Shown one piece after another: positions 41,571 through 51,752 of a DNA stretch of 64,000 nt. The notes under the pieces are model-generated. The model made no database searches. It worked only from the letters and a program-made list of their open reading frames with translations, and was not told the origin of the DNA. Location: NCBI RefSeq assembly GCF_026262505.1, contig NW_026529251.1, positions 1-64,000 of the forward strand, given 5' to 3'. Both the position numbers and the translations under genes were made by a program. Source of the stretch: Trichomonas vaginalis G3 (lineage: Eukaryota > Parabasalia > Trichomonadida > Trichomonadidae). The first letter of the stretch is position 1. The number at the start of each line of letters is the position of its first letter.

Positions 41571-42417
41571 TTATATTTTTACCGTTCGATAGTAGTTGTA
41601 TATGAAACTAAGTTCTAAGTAAAACGCGTGGTATAATGGAACTATTCTCTTTCTTCCATCTGTAGTAAACCATACTTGAAAGTCTGAAATACTTCCACTC
41701 GGTGGTTCATATAGCTTTGTAGGTTTTTCGTAAAAGTCATTTGCCAAGCATAAAAAGGAGTTTTGTGCGCCAGAAAATGAAGCATGAACTATAATAGCAT
41801 CTGAGTCGAAAACATTTTCATATGTTCCATTAGGGTTTTCGACTTCATAAAAGTTCGGGTGTACTGGATATTCTGCAGGCTGATTTAACATCCTCAAAAA
41901 TCTATACCATGCCAAGTTGTTATATTTTGTAGAAATATAAACGTCTTCTCCAAGGTCTTCTATTCTATTGATTTTAACAGTTGCATTTTTCCTGTCATAT
42001 ATATATCGAGATGGTACTCTCCTTCGTCAATGTTGTACTGTTTTGCATATTCGAGATAGATATCGTTTATTTTTTCTTGAAAAGCTTGAAGAGTTGTTTC
42101 TAAGTTTACAAGCAAATTCACTTGTAAAAGTTTTCCCTGTTCAAATTTCTCATACGTATGTTTTTCTTTGTTATAGTATCGAATTTCAAAAGCGACCGTA
42201 AATGGGAAACCATGTATGGCTTCTGAAATGAACTTCATTCTACGAAAGCCAATAGCTTTTGTGACGGATGGGTCTCTTAACCATCTTAGTGGGTAGTCAA
42301 ACGATAGCCTTCATGCTTTACGGTCTCTGTCTCAAACTTTTGACCGACATTCGTAAAAAGTTCATCTAATGGTTTAGTTGTAGCAACTCTTGAATTTTCT
42401 TTTTCTATTGAAAGCAT
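41571..42417 (-). pseudogene. Conserved family A structural-type protein, A2 copy (fossil)
   Basis: It is the counterpart of 6708-7554. The part with IIVHASFSGAQNSFLCLAND and DFQVWFTTDGRKRI is kept; the middle is more diverged from A1 than most genes. It is convergent with the MG-type peptide and divergent from the fibre. The copy is broken. Confidence 0.5.
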
Positions 42418-42437
42418 ATTTTATCTAGAATAAAAAT
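42418..42437. promoter_or_regulatory. Compact divergent promoter of fibre and structural-type gene
   Basis: Twenty bases lie between the two start codons and read TTTTATCTAGAATAAAA on one strand and TTTTTATTCTAGATAAAA on the other, a near-perfect palindrome. The same arrangement stands at 6690-6707 in A1. Confidence 0.55.
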
Positions 42438-43836
42438 GTCGAAAAAACAGCGTCTATGAGAGAAATACAACACAACGACAACTCATTTGCAAGCTCTAAA
42501 TAAGAACACAACAAACTTTTCAAACTATTCTAAGATATCTGAGTCATTGAAAGAAGGAAACTTAAAACTGACGATAAACCCAATGACAGACGAGTTTCTA
42601 TTTCAAGACAGTAAGAACCATACTGTCTGTGTAAATCCAACAAAAGGAACTTTAAACGAGAAACCTATAGATGAACTTCTTTTGAAAGCAGATGTTGGCA
42701 ACAAAGCTGACAAAGAATATGTCATTGAAAAAGTTCAAGAAGAACATGACAGAGCAGATGCAACATATGCAACAAAAGAACATACTCATCCTGAACTAGC
42801 AGACAAAACATATGTTGACAATAAAATGTCAAGTGAAGTGACAAGAGCTGACAAAGAATATTCTAAAAAGACTCATACACATACCATTGCAAATATTACA
42901 AACTTACAAGAAACCTTAAACAGTAAAAGTGCCGTTGGACATACACATACCATTGCAAATATTACAAACTTACAAGAACCTTAAACAGTAAAAGTGCCGT
43001 TGGACATACACATACCATTGCAAATATTAAAACTTACAAGAAACCTTAAACAGGAAAAGTGACGTTGGACATACACACATTTCTTCGCAACTGTTGGTAT
43101 AAGAAAATATTGAAGGAACGGTTGAAGAAACTGGTGGGATGTATTAAATTGGAAACCTCCTAACTTTCCACAAGGTTTAACATCGGAGGATGACATAACG
43201 ACGATGAAATACACTAGATGTAGAAATGTCTATGTCATGGAGGATGAAAACAATGTTAAATTCACTGCTCAAGATTTATATGATAAAAAGGCTGACAAAA
43301 CATATGTTAACGATGAGTTAGATAAAAAAGCTGACAAAACATATGTTAACGATGAGTTAGATAAGAAAGCTGACAAAACAGAGCTTCAAACATTAAAGAC
43401 AGAAATACTTCAAACACTATATCCTATAGGTTCTATTTACACGTCAATGAACTCTACCAGACCAGAAGTAGTACTTGGTCTCGGAACTTGGACTCAAATA
43501 GTCGACAGGTTTTTGTATTGTGCAAACTCTTCAAAGGAAACAGGAGGAAGTAAAACGATTTCAGGTGAAAATTTACCTGCACAGTCACTACATAGATTTA
43601 AGTACATCTCAAGCAGGTTGGCATAAGCATAAATTTTGGGATTGGTCAGCAATGACAAAAGGTAAAGGATATGATGTTAAAGACAACGTTCAGTTTGCTA
43701 TAAATTGTTTCTGGGTAACACTCAGGGAGATGGAAACCATACACATCGCGTTTCAGGATATACGCAAACAACGGGACAAAGTAAAGACTACATGCCACCT
43801 TACATGACAGTTTACGCATGGTATAGAAATGCTTAG
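42438..43836 (+). pseudogene. Phage-like fibre with tail-collar tip, A2 copy (fossil)
   Basis: The N-terminal part and tip match A1. The stalk has tandem copies of SAVGHTHTIANITNLQ and, further on, of KADKTYVNDELD that A1 lacks. The latter are close in DNA to the family B fibre stalk. The tip has PIGSIYTSMNSTRPEVVLGL and MPPYMTVYAW-type ends of the tail-collar fold. The copy is heavily broken. Confidence 0.72.
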
Positions 43837-44789
43837 TCGTCATTTTCAACTTCTTTAGCATATTCGTCAGGAGTTGTCTTATATTTGTTAGGAACTGTCT
43901 TTGAAAGTATACCACCTTGAACTTTGACAAGTTTGAAACGAGGTCTGACAATAGTAGTTTTATCTTCTGCTTGCAGTCTGTACATTTTGCCATGTTTGCC
44001 TAAAACTTCATAATATTCTCTTGTATACTTTCTTCTATTTTTACGAACACGAATGTGAGTACCTGTCGAGTTCCCATTGTTGTCATAGTCAATAGTATTT
44101 TCATATGGGTCGCGTTTAGGTATTTCTATTTTTACTTTGTCACCTTTCTTAAGTTTGAAGCCTGGCATTCTTTCTTGTTTGTCTCTTTTGACTAAATTTT
44201 AAATATATAGTCTTTCTCTAAGTCAGGGTTGTTTTTCATTTCTTCGGGGGAGTGGTTTCCCAAACCTTTTTGTTTACGGCTATTGTAAATATTTAAAACT
44301 TGTCTCATCTTTGCCATGGAGAAGTGTCTATATTGTCGTCATATGACATTTCATTTGCTTCACCACCTTGTGGTTGGTTTAAGTCTCTTAAATTTTTATA
44401 CAACTGTCAATGACACCAAGAGCAGAATGGTTTTGGTCGACAATGAAATATTGGTTTACATTTTTTGAACGCAGATAGTTTTTAATATCGTCTGATTTGA
44501 AAGAACTTTCATAGTCAGATGTCAGTTTTGTTGGATGGTATTTGTCAACGAATATTGTCAAAGCAGTTTTCACATCTAAAATATTTTTGGACTGTAATGG
44601 TATGGCTTCACAGTATCTTGTGTTTGACCGACAAATATTAGCCAGTATGGTGGTCCATCTGTTCTAACTCTCGGAATGTTTTCCAAGATATCCATAAACC
44701 AAGCATTTGGTGTTGAACTAAAGATTTTTATCATGAGTGCTTTCTTTGTTGCCTTTAGAAACATAGGGGTCCTTGTTTGGATTCGTCAT
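43833..44789 (-). pseudogene. Retroviral-type integrase, A2 copy (fossil)
   Basis: It is the counterpart of 4524-5478 with the same AWFMDILENIP and KLTSDYESSFKSDDI blocks and the basic GFKLKKGDKVKIEIP tail. It is convergent with the fibre. The copy is broken, so A2 could not insert with its own enzyme now. Confidence 0.75.
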
Positions 44790-44804
44790 TTTTACCCATA
44801 AGAA

Positions 44805-45206
44805 ATGGGTTTATTTGGCGCATTAGCAGGAGTTGCATCCAGATTTTTGCCCGCAGTGGGAACAATAGCCAGAGGTGTATTTGGAGTTGGAAGGAAGATT
44901 TTGAGTACATTAGGTATACTTAAAGAGAAAGCACAACCTATTATACAAACTGTACAGAAAGGTTGGGATGTAGCACGAGATGCAGCAAATCTTATTCCAA
45001 ATCCTGAAACAAGAGGAAAAGTTCAAGGATGGATGGACAATGTAGGAAGACAAGCAGGAAACTATTATAACAAAGCAAATGACTACTATAACCAAGCAGG
45101 ACACTATATGGACCAAGGTGAAAGATTCTTTAACAGAGGATATAACCATGCACAACAATGGGTAAACAATAACCAACCTCAACCGCCTCAAACGTGGGGA
45201 ATGTAA
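44805..45206 (+). CDS. Amphipathic capsid-associated protein MGLFGALAG (133 aa)
   Basis: The N-terminus (MGLFGALAGVASRFLPAVG) is a Gly/Ala-rich hydrophobic helix, followed by an amphipathic basic stretch, PNPETRGKVQGWMDNVGRQA and a Tyr/Asn-rich repeat (NYYNKANDYYNQ). The C-terminus is Pro/Gln-rich and ends QTWGM. It resembles in design adenovirus protein VI and lytic peptides, and the MG start would allow myristoylation. The start follows TTTTTACCCATAAGAA. The frame looks whole. Confidence 0.6.
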   Translation: MGLFGALAGVASRFLPAVGTIARGVFGVGRKILSTLGILKEKAQPIIQTVQKGWDVARDAANLIPNPETRGKVQGWMDNVGRQAGNYYNKANDYYNQAGHYMDQGERFFNRGYNHAQQWVNNNQPQPPQTWGM

Positions 45207-45225
45207 AGTTTTTTACTGAGATGAA

Positions 45226-45378
45226 ATGAACAATACAGCATTGAGACAAATGGGTTCAAGATGGATTTGTCGACTTCCAGCAGTTACACAACGTGTTTGT
45301 CAAGTTCTTCCTATACCTCAGGAAGTTTTAGACCGACTTAAAAAACAACAACAACCAGTTGAAAACAAACCAAACTAA
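45226..45378 (+). CDS. Small basic protein MNNTALRQ (50 aa)
   Basis: The frame reads MNNTALRQMGSRWICRLPAV and ends with a Gln-rich tail. It follows TTTTTTACTGAGATGAA, the same leader as the next gene, with which it seems to form a unit. Two Cys lie among basic residues. No family is recognised. Confidence 0.5.
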   Translation: MNNTALRQMGSRWICRLPAVTQRVCQVLPIPQEVLDRLKKQQQPVENKPN

Positions 45379-45397
45379 AATTTTTTACTGAGATGAA

Positions 45398-45982
45398 ATG
45401 ACCGAAGAAGTTGAAACGGTAGATTTGACACCACAAACAAAAAGTTCAGAACCATTGTCAAAACCTGTCAAAGAACTTACAGATGAAGAGAAAAATTCAA
45501 TAATAGAAAGTGCCAGGTCTGGAAATACAAACCCTAACTATAAAGTCACTTTTCATAGAAATGGAACGGCTAGTATCTCAAAAAAGAAACAGACTCTCAC
45601 AAATAAAATATTGAAGTCTGAAGGAGCTTTCGAGACAACAGATGGAAAAGTTTACTTCACTGACCAACAGTTCATTATAGAACATCTCATTGACTTAGAG
45701 TCGAAATATTCTAAACTTTACAACAAACACAAAAAGTTGAAAGGAAAACAAAAACAAATGGCATATGATATTTATGAAGATGTTGACAACACAACCATAC
45801 CTGCAAGTGAAGTAAAGTCAGAGGAACCGAAAAGTGACGAAAAACCGATAGAAGAAGAAAAACCAAAAACTGAAGATAAACCAAAACCAAAGTTTAGTTT
45901 CCAAACTAAACCAAGTCAACCTTCATTAGCTGGTATGGGTTGGCGTCAAAGACTTATGGCAGCAGGCGGTTATGTTAAGTAA
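45398..45982 (+). CDS. Conserved family A protein MTEEV (194 aa)
   Basis: It is an acidic/polar N-terminus, a compact middle (NPNYKVTFHRNGTASISKKK, then DGKVYFTDQQFIIEHLIDLE) and a long charged tail ending GMGWRQRLMAAGGYVK. The middle helix may form a coiled-coil. The family is unknown. It stands 30 bases before the polymerase on the same strand, so a replication link is possible. The frame looks whole. Confidence 0.6.
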   Translation: MTEEVETVDLTPQTKSSEPLSKPVKELTDEEKNSIIESARSGNTNPNYKVTFHRNGTASISKKKQTLTNKILKSEGAFETTDGKVYFTDQQFIIEHLIDLESKYSKLYNKHKKLKGKQKQMAYDIYEDVDNTTIPASEVKSEEPKSDEKPIEEEKPKTEDKPKPKFSFQTKPSQPSLAGMGWRQRLMAAGGYVK

Positions 45983-46012
45983 AGAAAAAAACATTTTTTT
46001 ATTTTTATAAAA

Positions 46013-48166
46013 ATGCCCCCATATAGAATGGATAGAAGGTCTGCTAGAGTAAAAGCAGAGTTAGAAAGATATGGTTGGAGAGTTTCAAAGAAGTTTAAAT
46101 ATAGGAAGGGAAGACCCATAAAAGTCTATGACAAATTGTCTGGTCTTCGCTATGAAATGGACTTGGAAACAGCACGCGCAAATTATCCAAACAGACTAGA
46201 GAGGTTAGAAGAAGAACGTCTTATGGACATGCCTTTCGATGTTAGTGAACCTCAAGTTGAAGGACACGACGGCTTTGCCAGATTCTACTGGAAACATGAC
46301 GAACAATTGCATCCTTTGAGAAGGAAAAAAGGTAGTGCAGAGGATGGTCATGCTCCCATGGAAAGAACAAGATATGCATATGAAAAGTATCGCGAGGTTA
46401 GAAGTCAAATTACATCTGGTCGAACCTTTACAGTAAACTTTGACGAAGGAAAGAACAAAGAAGGCTTCATGGGTGTACTTGCTGCCATACAAGACGGAAA
46501 TAAGAAAGGATACAATCTCAGATTGACCATAACAGATTTGGATAGTCACATTTACTATGCACATGGCAATGTCACAACAGCCGCACAACTTCTTGACGCT
46601 TTCAAGACTACAAAGAGAGAACAAATGTTTGACTCCGACTCAGACATTTTGAATGCAATTGAAGGAATTGCAAGTGTCAAGTTCGAATGGTACCAACCTA
46701 ACCCTCAAGCAGTCAGACAACATGCTGGATACTTCCCGTTCATAAATAAGTCTGACATTGACTTGACAAGGTATGGAATTTACAATTCAATTGAAAAAAT
46801 TGTCAATGAACCTTGTATTCTTACATGTCTCAGGAACTCTGGTCTTGTTACAGATGAGAAGATGAAGTATCTTGAGTCATGTGTGAAAACAAGGTACATG
46901 CTCAGAGGTCAATTGGCAAAAATTGCACCGTTGGCAAATGTCAATATCCGAGTCAACATACCTACAGCTAAAGGTTCTTCACATGACGACTATGTTGTTG
47001 AGTTCAATTTACCATGGTTGAAGATTGTAATTGTCCACAACCACTTCATGTTGAACGAAAGTCTTACAAACCCATTGTTCGGAAAAGGCAAGTGCAACAT
47101 TGTCAGAGCTGTAAACATTCTTTTCGAGAAAGGTTTGTTGGAACCAATTCCAGATGACAAGCTGACAGAAACTTTTGTACCAAAAGACGAAACAAACTTT
47201 TCATTGTTAGCAAGACCAAAAGTTGTTCCAGACAAAGTTATAGCACAAAAGAAGTACACAGTTCCAAAAGGAGTTGGTTTGTTCGGATACCAACCTGAAC
47301 CAGAAGAACTTCCAATGAGGTTGCAAGAACTTCAAGATGCTATAAACAAACTTCCATTGAGACATCCAATTGACGTCAAATTGTATTGGAGAGCATCTGA
47401 GTTAGGTCAGAAGGTTTTATATGAAACAGGTTGCTTCGACGATGTTTATGAGATAACAGGAGAAGTTTCTCAGAAGATAAGAGACTCACTTGAATTTCCA
47501 CAAACTGGACCAATTGGTTGCGACAAGTTCGACTCAGATGAAAAGATATACTATGTCGACCTTAACGCTGCATACATGAGGTTTGTTCAATATATTCCGA
47601 CTGGAATTCCAAACGAAGATGGTGAGTTCCCGGGAAGGAACTATACGGTTGGAAAAGTCATGCAACAACTCTATGATATTAGGAAAGCTTCAAACCCCAA
47701 ACTTGCAATGACACTCAAATTGCTTATGAATTCGACATGGGGATATTCCATTAAAAAACCTCAAGAGATGAAGAGTAAACATTATGAGAAGGTCGACAAC
47801 TTTGTTGAAAGGTTTTCTCCTTTTGTTTTGAAGTACGAATTCACTCAAGGTCAAAGTGGCTTAGTAACCACATTAAAACCTATTGTCGAACATTGGTCTT
47901 ACCCTCAGTTCGCAAAGGCAGTCCTTGACAACTACAACAAATTCTTCTCCGAAGTCAAATCCAAAGTTGTGGTTTACTATGAGAACATTGACGCACTCAT
48001 GACGAACGAAGAAGGCTATAACAAACTCATTGAAATGGGTTAAGTCGGTGAAAAGATGGGTCAATTCAAATTGGACAAAATTTTCACCGAAGTTCATGTA
48101 ATATCGAAAAGGAAGTACTGGGGTGTTAAAGAAGATGGTGAAATAGTTAAACATTGCATGAAATAA
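46013..48166 (+). pseudogene. Family-B DNA polymerase of family A element, A2 copy (fossil)
   Basis: The span equals 718 codons. The first 500 residues are basic at the start (YRMDRRSARVKAELERYGWR) and of unclear fold. Then come KIYYVDLNAAYMRFVQYIP (motif A-like), LKLLMNSTWGYSIKKP (motif B-like) and a C-like block with YENIDAL, and the usual ending with GQFKLDKIF and KRKYWGV. This looks like a very diverged polymerase lineage; the N-terminal half may hold a terminal-protein or exonuclease domain that I cannot recognise. The copy is broken. Confidence 0.75.
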
Positions 48167-48261
48167 AAAATTTTTATTCGAATTTGAATCGGACAGGTCG
48201 AGTTACACCATTCTTGGTCTCAAACTCATATATAACCTGTTTGTCTGTATTTTCGTCGACT

Positions 48262-48574
48262 ATGGCACGAGACACGAACATTGACCAAACGGACAAAAAG
48301 TGTCATTTCGGATGGTCAGCAGCCAATCGCATTCGAGCACTTCGAAGAAGCCTTACGTTCCAAGGGAGAGGGTGTCTGGTGCAAGGGAGAGGTCATGAAA
48401 CTCTACGAGCAGTACATCCTCAATGCCTGGGAGGACAAATCGTCCTTGGATTGGCAATTCTACCAACTTCTCTGGGACGACCTCCTACGCAACTGGGAGG
48501 ACGAAAGAGTCCAATTCAAAGGTCGGGAACTAATTTTGCAAATTGCCCTTAATTTATCATACTTATCCAAATAA
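48262..48574 (+). pseudogene. Small conserved family A protein MARDTN, A2 copy (fossil)
   Basis: It is the counterpart of 695-1055: EHFEEALRSKGEGVWCKGEV and WEDKSSLDWQFYQLLWDDLL are visible. Rich in Trp and acidic residues. The family is unknown. The copy is broken. Confidence 0.5.
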
Positions 48575-48622
48575 ACGCCTAAATTTACTTGGGGTTTCCC
48601 CCTAAAATAAAATTTTTTACTC

Positions 48623-49309
48623 TTAGAACCACTCGAGGTTCTCCTTACGGTTGTTGAGCTTGTCACCGTCAATGTGTCTGACCTTCGTCTTCTTGCCTGG
48701 ATTTGGAACCCATTGAATTGCGACAAGCTTGCCCATGGAAATTGAACCGCAATTCCGAAGGTTAAGGTTCAAGTGTCCCAAGTTGTTGAGGACTGGGGTA
48801 AGAACCTTGCCTGTCTCCTTGTTGCGGATTTGGTATGGGTAGGGTTGGGAAATTTCGTAACCGTCATCGGCAACAAGGGTTGCCCAAACTTCCTCTTCTT
48901 CGTGTTTCTCTTCTTCCTCTTTTCCTCTTCTTCCTCTTCTTTGATAATACCTTCGCAATTCTGTGTTCACGAATTACGGTGTTGGAGGTTCTGTCCTTTC
49001 CGAGTACCTTCCAGATGGCGTCTATCTCTTCGAAGAAACGGTAGATGAGTCTGGCAAGTCTCGGTTCTCTCTCGCGTAAATGCGCAAGGTTTCCGTCAAA
49101 TCATTCAGGCATTTCTCATTGGAAGCTTGGTTCATGAGGACATCGGCTTTGAGCTTGGTCATCTCTGACATAAGACTACTTTGGAGAGTCTTAACGGTGT
49201 TTGTCAGATGAGCTTTCAAATTCAAAATTTGAATTTGAACTGGGCGCTTGTCTGGCAACATTGAAAGGACATCTGCCATTGTGTTCGGCTTCGGTGCTTG
49301 TTCGGACAT
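48623..49309 (-). pseudogene. Coiled-coil/HNH homing-endonuclease-like protein, A2 copy (fossil)
   Basis: The C-terminal block GKLVAIQWVPNP followed by KTKVRHIDGDKLNNRKENLE is a clear HNH_3-type signature (V-x-H-I-D-G-D-x-x-N-N-x-x-E-N-L). In front is a domain resembling the pre-HNH region of such enzymes (YPYQIRNKETGKVL, GHLNLNLRN). The N-terminal part (MSEQAPKPNTMADVLSMLPD) is a helical domain. HNH proteins of this kind are nicking or cutting enzymes, often mobile in phages and giant viruses. The copy is broken. Confidence 0.72.
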
Positions 49310-49341
49310 CGAAAAAATGAAGTGGTTTGAGAATGGCGGTT

Positions 49342-49926
49342 TTACTTCAAAAAGCTTGTTATGACGGTTAAGTCATACAACAAGTTTAAAATAATATCTT
49401 GTTCTTCTTCTGAACGTTTGTTGTCTCTTCCGATAAAAGTTTCGAACATGAGAACCAAAAAACGTTTTTTGAGATTGCGGAAGAGTTCAGGCAAACGTTC
49501 ATATTCCGGATATGTTGGGAGCAGTTCAAAACATCTGAGCTGACTTTCGGACAAAATTGGGACAATGTCAGAAAATTCATCTTTGGTCGGACTGCTTGAA
49601 GGTAAGTCCCTTACATGTAAGTAGCTCTGGTAAAGTCTTCTCATTTCTGCTAACTTTTGGAGTATAGCTTCGTAGTTTAGAAGTTTTAATTTTAAATGTC
49701 TTATTCCACTCTTGACATCTAAACGGTAACTATCCATGAGGTCAAGAGTAGCTTTGGTAGCTTTAAGTGGAGCTATCTGTTCCTTGACTCCTGCAATTTT
49801 GGTTGCAATTGTGATTTGAGCTCCTTCAAGTTCGCCGTCTATGTCGTTCTCAACGTCTTCAATTATGGCTTGAAACTCTTCATCGGTCCATTGAGATTGG
49901 TGTGGGACGAATTTAACTTGCTTCAT
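49342..49926 (-). CDS. Conserved coiled-coil protein MKQVKFVPHQ (194 aa)
   Basis: It is almost entirely helical, with long Leu/Ile heptads (LKATKATLDLMDSYRL, then IRHLKLKLLNYEAILQKL) and a C-terminus rich in Leu, Phe and Arg. It has no membrane segment and no known signature. It is on the minus strand between the HNH gene and the 121-residue gene. The frame looks whole. Confidence 0.55.
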   Translation of the reverse strand: MKQVKFVPHQSQWTDEEFQAIIEDVENDIDGELEGAQITIATKIAGVKEQIAPLKATKATLDLMDSYRLDVKSGIRHLKLKLLNYEAILQKLAEMRRLYQSYLHVRDLPSSSPTKDEFSDIVPILSESQLRCFELLPTYPEYERLPELFRNLKKRFLVLMFETFIGRDNKRSEEEQDIILNLLYDLTVITSFLK

Positions 49927-49967
49927 TCAAAAAATGAAAAAAATGTTTTTACTCTAAACGTTAAGGT

Positions 49968-50333
49968 TTACTGAACTGGTTGGATGTCGCCTTCACAGGT
50001 TATGTAGAACGGCTGACCCGAGAAGTGAAGGAGACCCTTGAGAATTTGGCTCATTCTTGGGAAAGGGTTCTCTCTGTTTGGAAGTAGTATCCAAGGACGC
50101 TTGGCAAAGAACTTGAGAAGAGCTTCTTTCTTTGCTTGCTTTATGTCGTCGTAGGCTGTCCCGTCTGGTATTTGAATTGGAATTCCAGTCGAAGTCTCGA
50201 GATTCAAGGCAGCCCTTCCCGTTATCCAACAGTTAACAAGCTTGCCTTTTACATTCTGCCTGAGGAAGTCTTTAACAAGCTCGTTAATTTCAATTAGGTA
50301 AATTGCCTCGTCGGTAGGTTCGACCTCGACCAT
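49968..50333 (-). CDS. Conserved family A protein MVEVEPTDEA (121 aa)
   Basis: It has a short acidic N-terminus, INELVKDFLRQNVKGKLVNC, a basic helix (YDDIKQAKKEALLKFFAKRP) and a C-terminal part rich in Pro and aromatic residues. No family is recognised. Its upstream region is the 21-bp minisatellite. The frame looks whole. Confidence 0.5.
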   Translation of the reverse strand: MVEVEPTDEAIYLIEINELVKDFLRQNVKGKLVNCWITGRAALNLETSTGIPIQIPDGTAYDDIKQAKKEALLKFFAKRPWILLPNRENPFPRMSQILKGLLHFSGQPFYITCEGDIQPVQ

Positions 50334-50335
50334 TG

Positions 50336-50606
50336 CTACTGTCAGAAAAAGTACTGCTACTGTCAGTAAAAGTACTGCTACTGTCAGAAAAAGTACTGCT
50401 ACTGTCAGTAAAAGTACTGCTACTGTCAGTAGCAGTACTGCTAGGAGCAGTAAAAGTACTGCTACGAGCAGTAAAAAGGAAAATTTGAGAGGGTTTTCGA
50501 CGATAAAGTACTGCTACTGTCAGAAAAAGTACTGCTACTGTCAGTAAAAGTACTGCTACTGTCAGTAAAAGTACTGCTACTGTCAGTAGCAGTACTGCTA
50601 GGAGCA
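50336..50606. repeat. 21-bp minisatellite between divergent genes
   Basis: Units of the form GTACTGCTACTGTCAGTAAAA or with GAAAAA in place of GTAAAA recur about ten times, interrupted once by about 50 unrelated bases near 50475-50510. The units contain TACTGCTACTGTCAGTAGCAGTA-type palindromes in part. It lies exactly between two divergent genes and may be a promoter, an origin, or neutral. Confidence 0.85.
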
Positions 50607-50648
50607 GAGATTTTTATCGTTGTGGTCCGACGGTTAAGCCACAAACGA

Positions 50649-51245
50649 ATGTCCGACGTCCCACCAACCGAGCCCATTCCCAAACCAGAGGAACCGAAAG
50701 CTGCAGAACCACAACAGTCTCCTCAGCAACCTCAGTTCCAGCAAGTCCCTCCACCAAATTACTACCAATTTCCACCTCAAGGTTACTACCAATTTCCACT
50801 ACAAGGCTTCCCGAACTACCCTCCTCCTCAGCCTATGCCTTACTTCCCCAACCCTTGGATGTTCCAGCAAGCTCCACCCCAGCAATTCCAATCTCAATCC
50901 AAATCGAAGAGAGACCAAGAGTTCGAAGAAGGTCTGAACCGTTTACGCAAAGATTATGCCACAGCCCCTATGGAAGACGACAGGCTTTCAGTCTCTTCCC
51001 TCAAATCGACCGATTCGACTCGTACCACAGATTCGGTTCGTGACCGTGAAGACTACCTCAAGCAGTCTGAGAGACTCTTCATCCTACAATCATTTACAGT
51101 TGGAGCTCTCAAGAACATGCGCAATTACGAAGGTCAGACACCAGCTGGAGACCGCAAAACAGACGTACTCGCAAGAGCAGTCCAACTGGTCAAGACAAAG
51201 ACGGAGATAGTTGACTTCATTCTTGCAGCTTGCCCATACAAGTAA
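50649..51245 (+). CDS. Pro/Gln/Tyr-rich protein MSDVPPTEP (198 aa)
   Basis: The first 85 residues are rich in Pro, Gln and Tyr with YYQFPPQGYYQFPLQGFPNY-type repeats. The remainder is charged and helical (RDREDYLKQSERLFILQSF, then VQLVKTKTEIVDFILAACPY). The start is taken at the second in-frame Met, which follows ACAAACGA closely. No family; the layout suggests a scaffold or assembly protein, which is only inference. The frame looks whole. Confidence 0.5.
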   Translation: MSDVPPTEPIPKPEEPKAAEPQQSPQQPQFQQVPPPNYYQFPPQGYYQFPLQGFPNYPPPQPMPYFPNPWMFQQAPPQQFQSQSKSKRDQEFEEGLNRLRKDYATAPMEDDRLSVSSLKSTDSTRTTDSVRDREDYLKQSERLFILQSFTVGALKNMRNYEGQTPAGDRKTDVLARAVQLVKTKTEIVDFILAACPYK

Positions 51246-51273
51246 AAAAATAAACAATTACGAGTTAAACTTT

Positions 51274-51474
51274 TTATTCTTTCTTTTCTGAGTTGTTTAG
51301 AGCTGGTTTCTCTTGTAGGAACCTTTCGTACTCTTCCATGGTCATGTAATTGCGAATTTGGTACGCAATTCCAGGTTCGTTGTTTTTGAACCTTATGTAT
51401 GTAACGCTTCCATCCTCCTCAGGGAAGTAAGCTGCTAACATCTGACCAAGTTTTCTCGGTGACTCGGAGCTCAT
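51274..51474 (-). CDS. Small protein MSSESPRKLG (66 aa)
   Basis: It contains MLAAYFPEEDGSVTYIRFKN and YQIRNYMTMEEYERFL. It is a compact acidic protein with no recognised family. It is convergent with the Pro/Gln-rich gene. Small size lowers confidence. Confidence 0.45.
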   Translation of the reverse strand: MSSESPRKLGQMLAAYFPEEDGSVTYIRFKNNEPGIAYQIRNYMTMEEYERFLQEKPALNNSEKKE

Positions 51475-51514
51475 AAAAATGTCACTTTTTAAACGTTAAG
51501 TTTTTAGTCTTATT

Positions 51515-51709
51515 TTACCCTTTGTTTACCCTTTGTTTGTCAAGGTAGTATTGGAGTGCAATTTCTCCAAATTCTCTGTGTCGGAGTTCTTCAGCATTTT
51601 CCAAGGTGTGCCTGGAGAACTCAAAGAAGTTGTCAAGAACATACTGCCATGCTGCTCTTCTGAGTTCGTCGGTATTTTGGAAGTGTTGCACCTTCGAGTC
51701 TTCGGACAT
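51515..51709 (-). CDS. Small protein MSEDSKVQHF (64 aa)
   Basis: Helical throughout (LRRAAWQYVLDNFFEFSRHT, then EIALQYYLDKQRVNKG). It lies 40 bases upstream of the 66-residue gene on the same strand; its 3' end carries the near-repeat TTACCCTTTGTTTACCCTTT. No family is recognised. Confidence 0.42.
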   Translation of the reverse strand: MSEDSKVQHFQNTDELRRAAWQYVLDNFFEFSRHTLENAEELRHREFGEIALQYYLDKQRVNKG

Positions 51710-51752
51710 GAAAAAATAACACTTTTTCTATTAAACCGTTTTGGCATTTCTC

